NCBI GenBank assembly: GCA_963850425.1
Contig: CAWKLF010000007.1
Coordinates: 868,001 to 932,000 of the forward strand
Direction of reading: 5' to 3'
DNA: 64,000 bases
DNA from: Gp1-AA133 sp963850425
Lineage (GTDB): Bacteria; Acidobacteriota; Terriglobia; Terriglobales; Acidobacteriaceae
Position 1 is the first letter of the stretch. Every line of letters begins with the position of its first letter. The notes under the pieces were generated by a model. That model did not search any database and was not told the origin of the DNA. It saw only the letters and a program-made list of their open reading frames with translations. This document shows, one piece after another, positions 16,326 through 25,607 of this stretch. The position numbers and the translations under genes are program-made.

Positions 16326-19247
16326 TTAGCGCCCTGAACGATTTTCAGCGAGTGCCGTGCCGCCGGACATGGCACCCTCGGCCTGGCGGGCGAGGAGGTC
16401 AAGACCGTGCTCGTGGGTTTCTGAGGCTAGCAGTTTGAGACGTTTGTGGCCCGCAGGCGAATTGATTTTGAGCTCTAATTGCCCGAGCGCAAGCCTCGCC
16501 TCGCATTCCAGCTTGTAGTAGCCCAGCCGATTGGCGGTGGCGAGTGCCGACTGGAGGCGCCGAAGCGCCGCCGCTGGATCTGCCTTCCCATTCTCTGCGC
16601 TCGCCATTTCGACGCGCGCCCGCTGAATCGCTGCAACGAGTTTCAACGCGGGGTCTGAGCTGGTGAGGCTGAGTTGCTCCCCTCGCTGGGCGGCTTTGCG
16701 AGCTTCGTCGAGGTTCCCTCGCATCAACAACGCCCGGCTCAACATCGTATAAGCGCTGCTCGAATCGGGATCGCTTTTCGCTTTCTCAAATTCCGCAATG
16801 GCACTGCGAAGGGCGGCTTCGGCCTGCTCCGGGCGATTCTCTTGAATAGCGAGATGCGCAAGTTCTTCCTGGCTCTCGGCCACATTGACCGAGGCTCCAA
16901 TCCTTTGGGCGATCGCAAGCGACTGCTCAAATTGCGATCGCGCTCCGGGCAAGTCGCCTTGTGCTTCTAAAACTTCACCGAGGTCAAGCATGGCAGCGCT
17001 GAGATATTGATACGCCCCTTGAGTTGCCCGGAAACCATCAACGGCCTGCTGCGCAAACCGGCGAGCATCCTGAACGCGGCCTCGGCTCAAATCCAGGTCT
17101 GCAAGCCGGTACAAAAGATAGGGTTCGCTGTGATCCACCGAGGCTGCGATCCGCAGCGCTTCCTGATAGAGCCGATCCGCGCCAGCCAAATTGCCGCGAA
17201 GATAAAGGATGTCCGCGATATTCCCCGTTACCGTGATTTGATTCTCTACGTCCCCAGCCTGCTCGAATTCGACTTTCGCGGCACGGTACAGCTGTTCGGC
17301 TCGATCCAGATTGCCCATATTTTCGAAACCGATCGCCATGTTGTTGAAGACAGCGCCAGTCTTGTTGTGTTCGCCAAGCCCTGCCAGCAGACTCAAAGCT
17401 CGCCCGTAGGTTTCAATCGCTTGCTGGTACTTTCCCAGCGTGCCCAATGTGTCGGCAATGTTGCGCAGGGCATCGGCGGCAGCGGACTTGTTGCCGGCAG
17501 CCAGGAAGACGCCGTAGGCTTCCTCGCAAGAAGACAGGGCTTGATCAGGATGCTCGCCGTAATTCAGAATCGTGCACTCCTCTTTCTTTGCCAGCGCGTA
17601 GATCAGCTTTTGTCCCCGATCGGATGCCTTGCGAATGGCGGTTCGCACCAGGGCCAGCTCGGCCGGAATGTTGGATTTCATCGCGCGCTTTTCCGCCAAA
17701 TCAATGCGCGGATCATCCGACGACGGAGGAGGCAGGCTTCGAAGGCGATGGATTACTTCCAGGGCCTGACTGCCGTGACTGGACAGGCTTTGTGCCGCCA
17801 CCAATCGCAATCCGTAATCAAGGTTGTCGGGAAACAACTCGAAGAGCGCATGATAGACGGAGGCAGCCTGCTCCTGCCGGCCCAGGCTCTCGTAGTATTC
17901 CCCTTCGACCAAAAGTCGCTGGGCACGGGGCAAGTCGGTGGAAAGGTCGAGTGCTTTCTTGGCCTCTTCCCGGCGCTTTTGCTCGTACCCGAGTTGCGCC
18001 CAGGCGCGGGCCAGCATGGCGTGTACCAACGAGAACTTGGGATCGGCTTCGGAAGCTTGTTCGAGAAGATCTTTGGCAGCGAGAACGTCAAACTGTCGCA
18101 GTTTGGCGACTCCGAGAGCGTAGAACTTTGCCGCTTCTGGATCCAACGGCAACGCGGCTAGCACACCGGCTTCGTCGGAGCTTTGCAACGGCTCGACCCC
18201 CAGCCGCCCCCGCAGCTGCGCCCCAATATGCGAAATCACGCGGAAAAAATCCTGCTTGCTGCCGACCGCAGCGGTTTCCGTAAGTATCTCGCCAGTCTTC
18301 CCATCCTGCATCCTTACATCGAGTCGTAATTGTCCAGGGTCAGTCGTGCCGATCACCAAGTATGAGCCCAGCACCAGCACATCGCTGTTCAAAGCTCCAC
18401 CAATACGGGCGCTTGTGCTGCGATCCAGCGTGTCGGCTGCGGGCCAAGGCGCAGACAAGCGAAGGTTTGCGACATCTTCACCGGAGACAAGCCGAAGCTT
18501 CTCCCCGCCGGCCAGTTCGGTGCTTAACATCTCCGAAAGCGCCGTGCCCAACCAAGCGTCTTCGGCACGGCCCGACAAATTGTGAAACCCAAGCACCGCA
18601 ACCGATTTGTGAATGCGTACAGGACTGTTCTGGAATGAGAACTCTCCGCTTGTCAGCCATCTGGGCGAGTGGTAATGCCATGCAAGCAGGCTGGCAATAG
18701 CGATCACGAGTGCAAGTGCAGATCCCGTGTATATAAGGTGGCGGCGCCATTGCGATCTTCGACCCAGCCAAGCGAGCGCCGTGTCCTGCAGGTTTTCTGG
18801 AGGAGGAAGCGTTATTCCAGGTACCGGCGATGCGGCACTTTCAGGCAGCGGCCCTCGATCCTTTGCTGAGGTTTTCTCAATTACAGAGACCGGCGCAATA
18901 AACCGGTAGCCGCGCCTCGGTATGGTCTCAATAAAGCGCGGGTTCTCGGGATCATCGTCAAGCGCCCCACGGAGCCTTTTCAGGATTACATTCAGGCTCC
19001 CATCAAAATCAACGTAGGTGCCCTCCGGCCAGAGCCTTTGGCGCAGTTCCTCGCGAGTGACGACTTCCCCAGGCCGCTCAAGGAGCAGGAGAAGAAGGCG
19101 GAAAGGTTGTTCCTGGATTTTGACTTTGGCGCCGCTGCGGATCAGCGCACCATCGGCAGGGTTCGCTTCGAACAAGCCGAAGCGAAATCGAACATCAGGC
19201 GAAGCCGCGCTCCATTGACCCGTCCCCACGAAAGTGGCTGGAATCAT
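16326..19247 (-). CDS. CadC-like membrane regulator with winged helix and TPR repeats
   Basis: 973 residues from the ATG at 19247, which follows GGGAG; an in-frame ATG at 19292 lacks a ribosome site. The N-terminal OmpR/PhoB-type winged helix (about residues 20-115) shows EQPFRLLLLLLERPGEVVTR, LWPEGTYVDFDGSLNVILKR and FIETIPRRGYRFIAPV. A single membrane helix follows (YTGSALALVIAIASLLAWHY, near residue 185). The periplasmic part starts with a TolB-N-like segment (VAVLGFHNLSGRAEDAWLGT) and then carries at least eight TPR units. The layout is a one-component sensor: signal received outside, DNA bound inside. It sits just upstream of, and on the same strand as, six exported-protein genes and is the natural candidate to control them. 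Confidence 0.9.
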   Translation of the reverse strand: MIPATFVGTGQWSAASPDVRFRFGLFEANPADGALIRSGAKVKIQEQPFRLLLLLLERPGEVVTREELRQRLWPEGTYVDFDGSLNVILKRLRGALDDDPENPRFIETIPRRGYRFIAPVSVIEKTSAKDRGPLPESAASPVPGITLPPPENLQDTALAWLGRRSQWRRHLIYTGSALALVIAIASLLAWHYHSPRWLTSGEFSFQNSPVRIHKSVAVLGFHNLSGRAEDAWLGTALSEMLSTELAGGEKLRLVSGEDVANLRLSAPWPAADTLDRSTSARIGGALNSDVLVLGSYLVIGTTDPGQLRLDVRMQDGKTGEILTETAAVGSKQDFFRVISHIGAQLRGRLGVEPLQSSDEAGVLAALPLDPEAAKFYALGVAKLRQFDVLAAKDLLEQASEADPKFSLVHAMLARAWAQLGYEQKRREEAKKALDLSTDLPRAQRLLVEGEYYESLGRQEQAASVYHALFELFPDNLDYGLRLVAAQSLSSHGSQALEVIHRLRSLPPPSSDDPRIDLAEKRAMKSNIPAELALVRTAIRKASDRGQKLIYALAKKEECTILNYGEHPDQALSSCEEAYGVFLAAGNKSAAADALRNIADTLGTLGKYQQAIETYGRALSLLAGLGEHNKTGAVFNNMAIGFENMGNLDRAEQLYRAAKVEFEQAGDVENQITVTGNIADILYLRGNLAGADRLYQEALRIAASVDHSEPYLLYRLADLDLSRGRVQDARRFAQQAVDGFRATQGAYQYLSAAMLDLGEVLEAQGDLPGARSQFEQSLAIAQRIGASVNVAESQEELAHLAIQENRPEQAEAALRSAIAEFEKAKSDPDSSSAYTMLSRALLMRGNLDEARKAAQRGEQLSLTSSDPALKLVAAIQRARVEMASAENGKADPAAALRRLQSALATANRLGYYKLECEARLALGQLELKINSPAGHKRLKLLASETHEHGLDLLARQAEGAMSGGTALAENRSGR

Positions 19248-19444
19248 AGCATCGCTCCCAAAGCGTGTCAGCAGGTTTTGTAAGCGCTTCATTGCGAGTG
19301 CTTTGTCGTGTCAGGCAGATTTAACCCGCGTTTCCTTTGAACTTCCTGCTTTCCCGACGCATTCTACCCATGTGAAACGCGAAGTTCCGCAATCACCAGG
19401 CGGGACGCGGAACCTCGGAAATCGCCTTAGGAGGCCTGACATCT

Positions 19445-20038
19445 ATGACAAGAAGATTGGTTGTTGTTGCGAGTATGCTGGCGGTAACTAGTTGTTCCCT
19501 CCCTCTTTCGTGGGCGCAGACTCAGAAATCGACAAAGGAAACGCGTGCGTCTGCCGATTCACAACCTTCTGCCAAGCTGCAGCCCCTGAATGTCAAACCT
19601 GGTCTTTGGGAGAGCACGCGAACCATCAAGAGGGCGGGCGAGATGGCAATCCCGGCTGAAATGCTGAACCGGCTGACGCCCGCGCAGCGTGCCCGGATGG
19701 AGGAGAGAATGAAGGCAAACTCCGCGGCACACACAAACACCACCACAGAAGAGCACTGCGTCACCAAAGAGGACCTGGAAAAAGACAGATTGAAGCTTGC
19801 CGATGCAAAGGAATGCACCACGACCGTTGTCAATTCTACGACCACCACGGTCAAGGCAAAACTTGTGTGCGACCAGGAAGGTATGCATGCAACGGGCACC
19901 CTTGAACTGGTAGCGGCTGATCCCGAACACGTAAATGGCTCGTACCAGTCGGCGGTTGACGGTGGTGGTCACACCATGAACGTGGAGGGTTCTTGGACCT
20001 CCAAGTGGCTGAGTTCCAGCTGCGGCGATGTGAAATAG
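19445..20038 (+). CDS. DUF3617 family exported protein
   Basis: 197 residues with a signal peptide ending LSWAQ. The mature part opens with VKPGLWESTRTI, the usual start of DUF3617 domains, and carries the family cysteines (EEHCVTKED, AKECTTTV, LVCDQEG and a C-terminal SSSCGD). A Met/Arg-rich helical insert AQRARMEERMKA sits between them. Family members are periplasmic and uncharacterised. It is divergent from the CadC-like regulator and converges with the cheB gene; the 175 bp between it and cheB show no clear terminator. Confidence 0.85.
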   Translation: MTRRLVVVASMLAVTSCSLPLSWAQTQKSTKETRASADSQPSAKLQPLNVKPGLWESTRTIKRAGEMAIPAEMLNRLTPAQRARMEERMKANSAAHTNTTTEEHCVTKEDLEKDRLKLADAKECTTTVVNSTTTTVKAKLVCDQEGMHATGTLELVAADPEHVNGSYQSAVDGGGHTMNVEGSWTSKWLSSSCGDVK

Positions 20039-20212
20039 GTAGGTTCGCAATCACGGGCCATGCCCAACGCCCTGACGGTACGTCTGATGGGTTGCGTGCG
20101 ACAAAAGCGCTGCAGCGTTGGGGTGGCTCTTCACTCCCCCGGGAAGACAGTTCTTCTCCGGGTGAGCGGGAAATGTTTAGGGAGCACGATCGCTCAGAAG
20201 GAAACCAGTGTT

Positions 20213-21253
20213 CTACTTTGTGATCAAGGGATCTTCGACAATCTGCCCTTTCCTTTTCGATATCCCACGCTCACCACGTGCCAGTGCCTGCCTTACCAGG
20301 TTGACGCGATCCTGGAATTCATCCGCTTTCTTTAGCCAGGATTCGGAGTTCGCGCTGTTGTGATGATCGGCCGAGTGTTGCGCCAAGCCTTTCATAAAAA
20401 GAGCGCCTTCTTCCAAAATCCGGATAGCACTCCACAGAGTCTCTTCTGTTTGTATGTTGAACTCGGCGAGCAGCGAGTCCGCTGAATAGGCGTGGCCGGT
20501 GTGACAGCGATAGCGGACATTATGCCCTTCATCTCGTTGCAAAAGTACACCGTGGCATTCGGGGCAAGTGTAAATCGACGGCTTGCCCCACTTGAGAATC
20601 CCGCTTTCCAACGCCTTGTCTCCCTTTGCAATCTTGACTTCGAGTTCCATTTCCTTTGACACGGGATGTTTTACCTCCGCACCTGCGGGTTTTTCGACCA
20701 GATGTGCCAGCGTTGGCCCTATATCTCTTACGGCTAAAATATGGTCGATCTCCACGTGCTTGATGGCGTTCAGTGGCATAGACGCAGCAAACGCGTCGTC
20801 CGGGTGCTGAACGATGGTGGTCCCACCGCGTTCGCGCACGGCTCGCAGGCCCGCAGTGCCATCATCGAGCCAGCCGCTTAATATCACTCCGATAACCCGT
20901 GAACCAAAACAATAGGCCGCCGCTCGAAACATCGGATCAATGGCCGGGCGGAAGCGGTTTTCACGCGGCCCGTGGGCGATTCGAACAAATCCGTCTTCAA
21001 ATAGAAGATGGTGATCCGGGGGGGCTACGTAAATGCGGCCATGTTGAATTGGTTCCCAATCTTTGGCATTGGACGCCGGCAGAGCGCCGGCGCGCTCCAA
21101 AATTTCAGGCAGAATGCCGTCACTGTAAGGCGCCACATGCAGGGTGATAAAGATGGCGGCCTTAAGGTTTTTGGGTAAAGGCGCTACCAGAATCTTCAAG
21201 GCATCGATGCCGCCAGCGGACGCCCCGATGACGACAATATCTCTGGTTGCCAT
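20213..21253 (-). CDS. stand-alone CheB-type methylesterase with C-terminal zinc ribbon
   Basis: 346 residues with no receiver domain. The CheB catalytic domain fills residues 1-190: IVVIGASAGGIDALK supplies the Ser, ITLHVAPYSDG the His, and GVILSGWLDDGTAGLRAVRE the Asp, so the triad appears complete. The C-terminal part adds a four-Cys/His ribbon, CPECHGVLLQ and YRCHTGHAYS, then a helical tail. Such proteins occur outside classical chemotaxis operons and may modify receptors of an alternative signalling pathway. A CheB-CheR fusion is divergently transcribed 233 bp away, which supports one shared pathway. Without a receiver its regulation must be by another route. Confidence 0.9.
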   Translation of the reverse strand: MATRDIVVIGASAGGIDALKILVAPLPKNLKAAIFITLHVAPYSDGILPEILERAGALPASNAKDWEPIQHGRIYVAPPDHHLLFEDGFVRIAHGPRENRFRPAIDPMFRAAAYCFGSRVIGVILSGWLDDGTAGLRAVRERGGTTIVQHPDDAFAASMPLNAIKHVEIDHILAVRDIGPTLAHLVEKPAGAEVKHPVSKEMELEVKIAKGDKALESGILKWGKPSIYTCPECHGVLLQRDEGHNVRYRCHTGHAYSADSLLAEFNIQTEETLWSAIRILEEGALFMKGLAQHSADHHNSANSESWLKKADEFQDRVNLVRQALARGERGISKRKGQIVEDPLITK

Positions 21254-21485
21254 TGCAAAACCTGGCTCTCTTCATGCCGGTCGCTTTTGCCCACTGTACC
21301 ACTTTCGGAGGCGCACCACCTGCAGGAGAAACCGTAGATCGACGCTATTTAAGACCTCGAACCTGCTCAGAGCAGCCCTGCCGGCTCTTGAAGAGTTCCT
21401 CTGCCTTTGCTAAATCTGTCCGGGGGCGTTTAATAGAGACAAGGGTTCACGGTCGAAGGGCCTGGCCAAAGGGGGGTGCCGGCCG

Positions 21486-23774
21486 ATGATTGAAGAAGAT
21501 GGGCTTCCCGAGGCTTCAGAAAACAAAAATTCGTTAGGGAAAGAACCGACCCCACCCAACGGCAGCGGTCCGATGCTGGTCGCGATTGGAGCTTCAGCGG
21601 GCGGGGTGGAAGCTCTTCAGAAGTTGTTTGCCGCCATGCCCGTCACGACGGGCCTTACGTTTGCTGTGATATTGCACACTGCCCCTGAAACCGACAGTCA
21701 TCTGGCGGAAATTATTCAGAGGGCAACGCCCATTCCGGTGACAGCGGTACGAAGTTCCGCGAAGTTAAGGGTAAACCATATTTACTGCCTTCCCTCCGAT
21801 AGAGAAGTGGAATTGCTTGACGGAGAAGTGCTCGTCACCGATCGCAGACTGAGCGAGGAACGCAGGGTGCCGATCGATTTGTTCTTCAGGTTGGTAGCCG
21901 GAACGTACAAAGAGCGAGCCATCTCGATGATCCTGTCGGGCACCGGCTCGGACGGTTCCTTGGGTACCGGTCGCCTTCGCGAAGAGGGTGGTGTGAACAT
22001 CGTGCAGGATCCTGGCCAGGCGGCATTTGCCATGATGCCACGCAGCGCCATTGAGCACGGCTCCGTGGATTTCGTTCTGCCGCTCGAGCAAATCCCGGAG
22101 AAACTGGTTTCCCTGCGGCGGAACGCGGGACGCATTCAATTGCCCCCCCCAGCAGGGATCGCTCCCACTTCGGATAACACCCTTATTGAGATTCTCGGCT
22201 TGTTGCGGGCACGCACGCGGCACGACTTTACCAGTTACAAGCGATCGACGGTTCTGCGAAGAATTGAACGGCGGATGCAGATCACAGAGTGCCCAGATCT
22301 TCCCTCCTATCTGATTCACCTTCGCCAGCATCCGGAACAAGTGCGCGGACTGCTACGCGACCTTCTCATCAGCGTGACTAATTTCTTTCGCGATCCGCAG
22401 GCATTTCAACAACTCGAATCCGAAATAATGCCGCGATTGTTCGCAGAACTGAAGGCGAAGGAGCAAGTGCGCGTGTGGGTGCCGGGATGCGCCACCGGCG
22501 AAGAGGCATATTCGCATGCCATCATTCTGACTGAGTTCGCGGAAACCTTGAGCCAGCCCCCTTCGTTACAGATATTTGCCACCGATATCGACGAAGAGGC
22601 TTTGGCTCACGGGCGTAACGGTCTTTACCCCAACACCATTGCAGCAGACGTATCTGCGAATCGTCTAAGACGATTTTTCACGAATGAGGGTTCGTCCTAC
22701 CGGGTCAAGCGGGAATTGCGCGAAATGGTGCTCTTTGCTCCGCAAAACCTGTTGCGAGACCCGCCCTTCTCGAAGCTGAATCTGATCAGCTGCCGCAATC
22801 TACTGATTTATATTGACAAGCAGGCGCAAGAGCGCCTGCTGGAAACCTTCCATTTTGCGCTAAAACCTGGCGGCTATTTGTTTTTGGGTTCATCGGAATC
22901 AGCCGATGGGCTCGCCTCCGGGTTCAGTACGATCCATAAGAAGTCACGGATCTTTCAAAGGGACAAAGCTGAAGCTGTGGCAAAAGTGCCACCCTCCGCC
23001 GCCCCGATTGGGTGGGCTTCGGTGCCGGCGTTCCAATTACCTGTTACCCTCCCAGCCGTCGCGCGTGGCGCCATACCCTCTTTCGCAGAGCTCCATTACC
23101 GCATGCTGGATGCGTTCGGGCCGCCCAGCATGCTGATTGACCCAAACTACGAGATTGTACATATCAGTGAACATGCCGGCCGGTATCTGCGAATGGCAGG
23201 CGGCGAGCCTTCGCGCAATCTGCTGAGGTCAGCCCACCCGGACATTAAGCTTGAATTGCGCTCGCTCATGATCGAAGCTTCCCAAATGGGCCAAGCCTCC
23301 AGGCAGATCAGTATCGGTATGGAAGACAAAGTAACTCTCCTGGAAGTCAGTGCGCGTTCCTTAGCGGGCACCTCCGCCTTATCCGGCTTCACCTTAGTTG
23401 TGTTTGAAGAGATCGAGCAAGGACATCCGGCACCAGCGAACAAGACCGCGACCAGCAAGGAGGACACCAATGCCATCTTGCAGAATGTCGAGGAACAGCT
23501 GAGGCAAACGCGTGACCAACTTCGCGCCATCGTCGAAGAGCACGAGACATCCACTGAAGAACTGAAAGCCTCCAATGAAGAATTGCAGGCCATGAATGAG
23601 GAACTACGTTCGGCTTCCGAGGAGCTGGAGACCGGCAAGGAAGAATTGCAGTCTTTGAATGAAGAACTCAGTACCGAGTCCTCGCCGGCAGTGACAACGC
23701 AAGAACTGGAAGAAATGAGCGACGCGACCTGTACCTTGCTCATTCTAAAAAACGCGCAGGTTCGGCCCGCTTAG
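21486..23774 (+). CDS. CheB-CheR fusion with PAS-like and coiled-coil region, short C-terminus
   Basis: 762 residues. CheB domain about 15-205 (VAIGASAGGVEALQKLF; SMILSGTGSDGSLGTGRLRE). CheR N-terminal helices near residue 240 (RHDFTSYKRSTVLRRIERRM), then the SAM-binding site VWVPGCATGEEAYSHA and NLISCRNLLIYID, to about residue 490. A PAS-like segment follows (MLDAFGPPSMLIDPNYEIVH) near 545-640, and a Glu-rich coiled coil with ELKASNEELQAMNEELRSAS to about 735. Family members commonly continue with further PAS domains and a histidine kinase; this one stops about 25 residues after the coiled coil. I found no alternative frame restoring a longer product, so the shortening looks genuine. It can both methylate and demethylate in principle. 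Confidence 0.9.
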   Translation: MIEEDGLPEASENKNSLGKEPTPPNGSGPMLVAIGASAGGVEALQKLFAAMPVTTGLTFAVILHTAPETDSHLAEIIQRATPIPVTAVRSSAKLRVNHIYCLPSDREVELLDGEVLVTDRRLSEERRVPIDLFFRLVAGTYKERAISMILSGTGSDGSLGTGRLREEGGVNIVQDPGQAAFAMMPRSAIEHGSVDFVLPLEQIPEKLVSLRRNAGRIQLPPPAGIAPTSDNTLIEILGLLRARTRHDFTSYKRSTVLRRIERRMQITECPDLPSYLIHLRQHPEQVRGLLRDLLISVTNFFRDPQAFQQLESEIMPRLFAELKAKEQVRVWVPGCATGEEAYSHAIILTEFAETLSQPPSLQIFATDIDEEALAHGRNGLYPNTIAADVSANRLRRFFTNEGSSYRVKRELREMVLFAPQNLLRDPPFSKLNLISCRNLLIYIDKQAQERLLETFHFALKPGGYLFLGSSESADGLASGFSTIHKKSRIFQRDKAEAVAKVPPSAAPIGWASVPAFQLPVTLPAVARGAIPSFAELHYRMLDAFGPPSMLIDPNYEIVHISEHAGRYLRMAGGEPSRNLLRSAHPDIKLELRSLMIEASQMGQASRQISIGMEDKVTLLEVSARSLAGTSALSGFTLVVFEEIEQGHPAPANKTATSKEDTNAILQNVEEQLRQTRDQLRAIVEEHETSTEELKASNEELQAMNEELRSASEELETGKEELQSLNEELSTESSPAVTTQELEEMSDATCTLLILKNAQVRPA

Positions 23775-23805
23775 GGCGGGCATCACGTTGACTTTGGAGA
23801 GTGCA

Positions 23806-24567
23806 ATGGCCACGACAGCGACTTTCACTGGACCACGCATTAGCCGATCCTTTTCGGAAATAGAAGGAAATCAGATCGGCAATCGGATTCTCTTGAATTT
23901 GCCTGAGCGGGAATGCGCCCTGATCTATCCGCAGCTAACCTTCGTCGAGATGAAAAGCCGGGACGTGCTGCAGGAATGCGAACAGGCGATCAAGTATGCA
24001 TATTTCTTCGAGAGTGGGATGGCGTCGGTTCTCAATGTAACCGAAGACGGAAGGTCAGTGGAGGTTGGAATCCTTGGGAAAGAAGGCTGCACCGGATTAC
24101 CACTGGCGGTTGGATTGAAAACCAGCGTATGCCGGATTGTGGTTCACAAGTCCGGCACGGCCTTCCGTATCGCCGGTCCGAGGTTAGTTGCGGCCCTCGC
24201 TGAATGTCCTCGGCTGCAAAGCCGAATACATCAATATAGCCACCTTATGGCTATGCAGAGCGCCCAGTTCGTTTGCTGCAATCAGCTCCATGAAGTTTAT
24301 GAAAGGCTGGCGCGGTGGCTCCTGATGAGTCAGGATCGAATGGAAAGCAACCTCATTCCTGTAACGCAGGAATTTATCGCTCATATGTTAGGTACCCGAA
24401 GAGCCAGCGTCACCGTTGCTGCCGGCCTTCTGCAGCGGGCCGGCCTGGTTCATTCGGCCCGAGGATCCGTGAGGATAGTAGACCGCCAGGGATTGGAAGA
24501 GGCTTCTTGTGAGTGTTACGAGATGATCACCCGTCGCACTGATGTGTGGAGCAAGGAAGCGAGCTAG
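23806..24567 (+). CDS. Crp/Fnr-family transcriptional regulator
   Basis: 253 residues from the ATG at 23806 with GGAGAG five bases before it; a TTG at 23788 is the longer alternative. A cAMP-binding-type beta-roll (about residues 30-150) contains LPERECALIYPQLTFVEMKS and VEVGILGKEGCTGLPLA. A dimerisation helix follows, then the C-terminal HTH_Crp with LIPVTQEFIAHMLGTRRASV as recognition region. The beta-roll lacks the Arg-Ser pair needed for cAMP, and no Fnr-type Cys cluster is seen, so the ligand is unknown. It lies 31 bp after the CheB-CheR gene and may be co-transcribed with it. Confidence 0.88.
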   Translation: MATTATFTGPRISRSFSEIEGNQIGNRILLNLPERECALIYPQLTFVEMKSRDVLQECEQAIKYAYFFESGMASVLNVTEDGRSVEVGILGKEGCTGLPLAVGLKTSVCRIVVHKSGTAFRIAGPRLVAALAECPRLQSRIHQYSHLMAMQSAQFVCCNQLHEVYERLARWLLMSQDRMESNLIPVTQEFIAHMLGTRRASVTVAAGLLQRAGLVHSARGSVRIVDRQGLEEASCECYEMITRRTDVWSKEAS

Positions 24568-24653
24568 GGTTGGTCCAAACATGGCCTGCTAGTCGCCTGA
24601 GTGCTGGCAACACCTAAAAGCCTCCACCCTGGATGTGACGAGGAAGGAGCGAT

Positions 24654-24890
24654 ATGCCTCAATGCATCGAGAGAGAGGAGCAGAACCTTTGCGTCGCCCT
24701 GAAACGTTTTCTCCATCTTCAAAGCAAGGCCGAACCCAGCACGAAGTACTGCACCGACTGCGGCTCTCCTTGCATGCATTTTCCGGCAACATTCTGGCTG
24801 GACGCTGATGAAGAGACTTTTAGTATCTGGCTGCCGTTTTGCCCGGATTGCAATCCGGAGCTGTTCGCAAAAACGCCCGCGATTATGTGA
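24654..24890 (+). CDS. small protein with two Cys pairs
   Basis: 78 residues; GGAGCG stands six bases before the ATG. Two CxxC pairs, YCTDCGSPC and FCPDCNPEL, about 35 residues apart, suggest a zinc-ribbon fold, preceded by a short helical part. No family recognised. It sits between the Crp/Fnr gene and two paralogous helical proteins on the same strand, all closely spaced, which supports a real small gene. Confidence 0.6.
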   Translation: MPQCIEREEQNLCVALKRFLHLQSKAEPSTKYCTDCGSPCMHFPATFWLDADEETFSIWLPFCPDCNPELFAKTPAIM

Positions 24891-24920
24891 TGGATTGTAG
24901 CTCGCAATGAGAAAGTATTT

Positions 24921-25238
24921 ATGAGTTTCTACTTACCTGAAAAGGCGTGGCAAGAGCTTTATCGGGCCGCTTTGTTTGAGACGGATAAGACCAAAGCTGC
25001 CGAGCGGATAGCCCATGCGGAAAGAGTAATCGTAGCTAGAGCTCGGTGTCTCTTCGAAAATCCGGATGCCTTGGCCGAACGCAACGCATTGGATGCAGCA
25101 CTTTACGCACTTCATGTTTTGAGGTTCTACATCGATACACAACTGAGCAATGCCAAGGAAGCCGCCGCACCGGTGCTCCAGCGCACAGCTCAAATGGCGA
25201 GAGGAAAGGCCCAAAATGCTCCAGTACCCCCAGAGTGA
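24921..25238 (+). CDS. small all-helical protein, paralogue A
   Basis: 105 residues, predicted helical. The core reads KAWQELYRAALFETDKTKAA, then RIAHAERVIVARARCLFEN and ERNALDAALYALHVLRFY. The next gene encodes the same pattern, so the two are tandem paralogues and both are probably real. No named family is recognised. The C-terminal 25 residues are a low-complexity Ala/Gln/Pro tail not shared with the paralogue. The function cannot be inferred beyond a likely cytoplasmic location. Confidence 0.65.
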   Translation: MSFYLPEKAWQELYRAALFETDKTKAAERIAHAERVIVARARCLFENPDALAERNALDAALYALHVLRFYIDTQLSNAKEAAAPVLQRTAQMARGKAQNAPVPPE

Positions 25239-25242
25239 CTTC

Positions 25243-25461
25243 ATGAACACAACTTTTCCATGGCAACAAACTTACTTGGAGGCGGTGCTCGAAACCGACA
25301 ATTCGAGACTCGCGCAACGGTTAACGGCAGCCGAAAATAGAATCCACGCACGCGTGACTGAACTGGAAATGGACCACCACGGCACGCCAGAGGAACGGAA
25401 GGCCATTGCTGACGCATTAAACGGTCTGGCCGTATTGCGAAAAGAACGGATCGGTGACTAA
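25243..25461 (+). CDS. small all-helical protein, paralogue B
   Basis: 72 residues from the ATG at 25243 (MNTTFPWQQTYLEAVLETD), four bases after the stop of paralogue A; an ATG at 25216 inside that gene, with AAAGG before it, is the alternative. It shows the shared pattern: W, Y.EAVLETD, RLTAAENRIHARVTELE, then ERKAIADALNGLAVLRKE. The spacing of Trp, ETD, AE..I.AR and LxVLR matches paralogue A throughout, so the pair arose by duplication. Confidence 0.65.
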   Translation: MNTTFPWQQTYLEAVLETDNSRLAQRLTAAENRIHARVTELEMDHHGTPEERKAIADALNGLAVLRKERIGD

Positions 25462-25607
25462 GCAGCGCCTTCAAGGACTTCTTGCAAAGCTTCAAGGTTC
25501 CGGTGGGGACGATTTGGATAGGTCCCTAACCGAAGAATTCGAGTAGCCGAAGGCGACCTCGAAACGTTCTCATCGCGCCGCTAATTAACATCGGAAAGGA
25601 AAACTCT

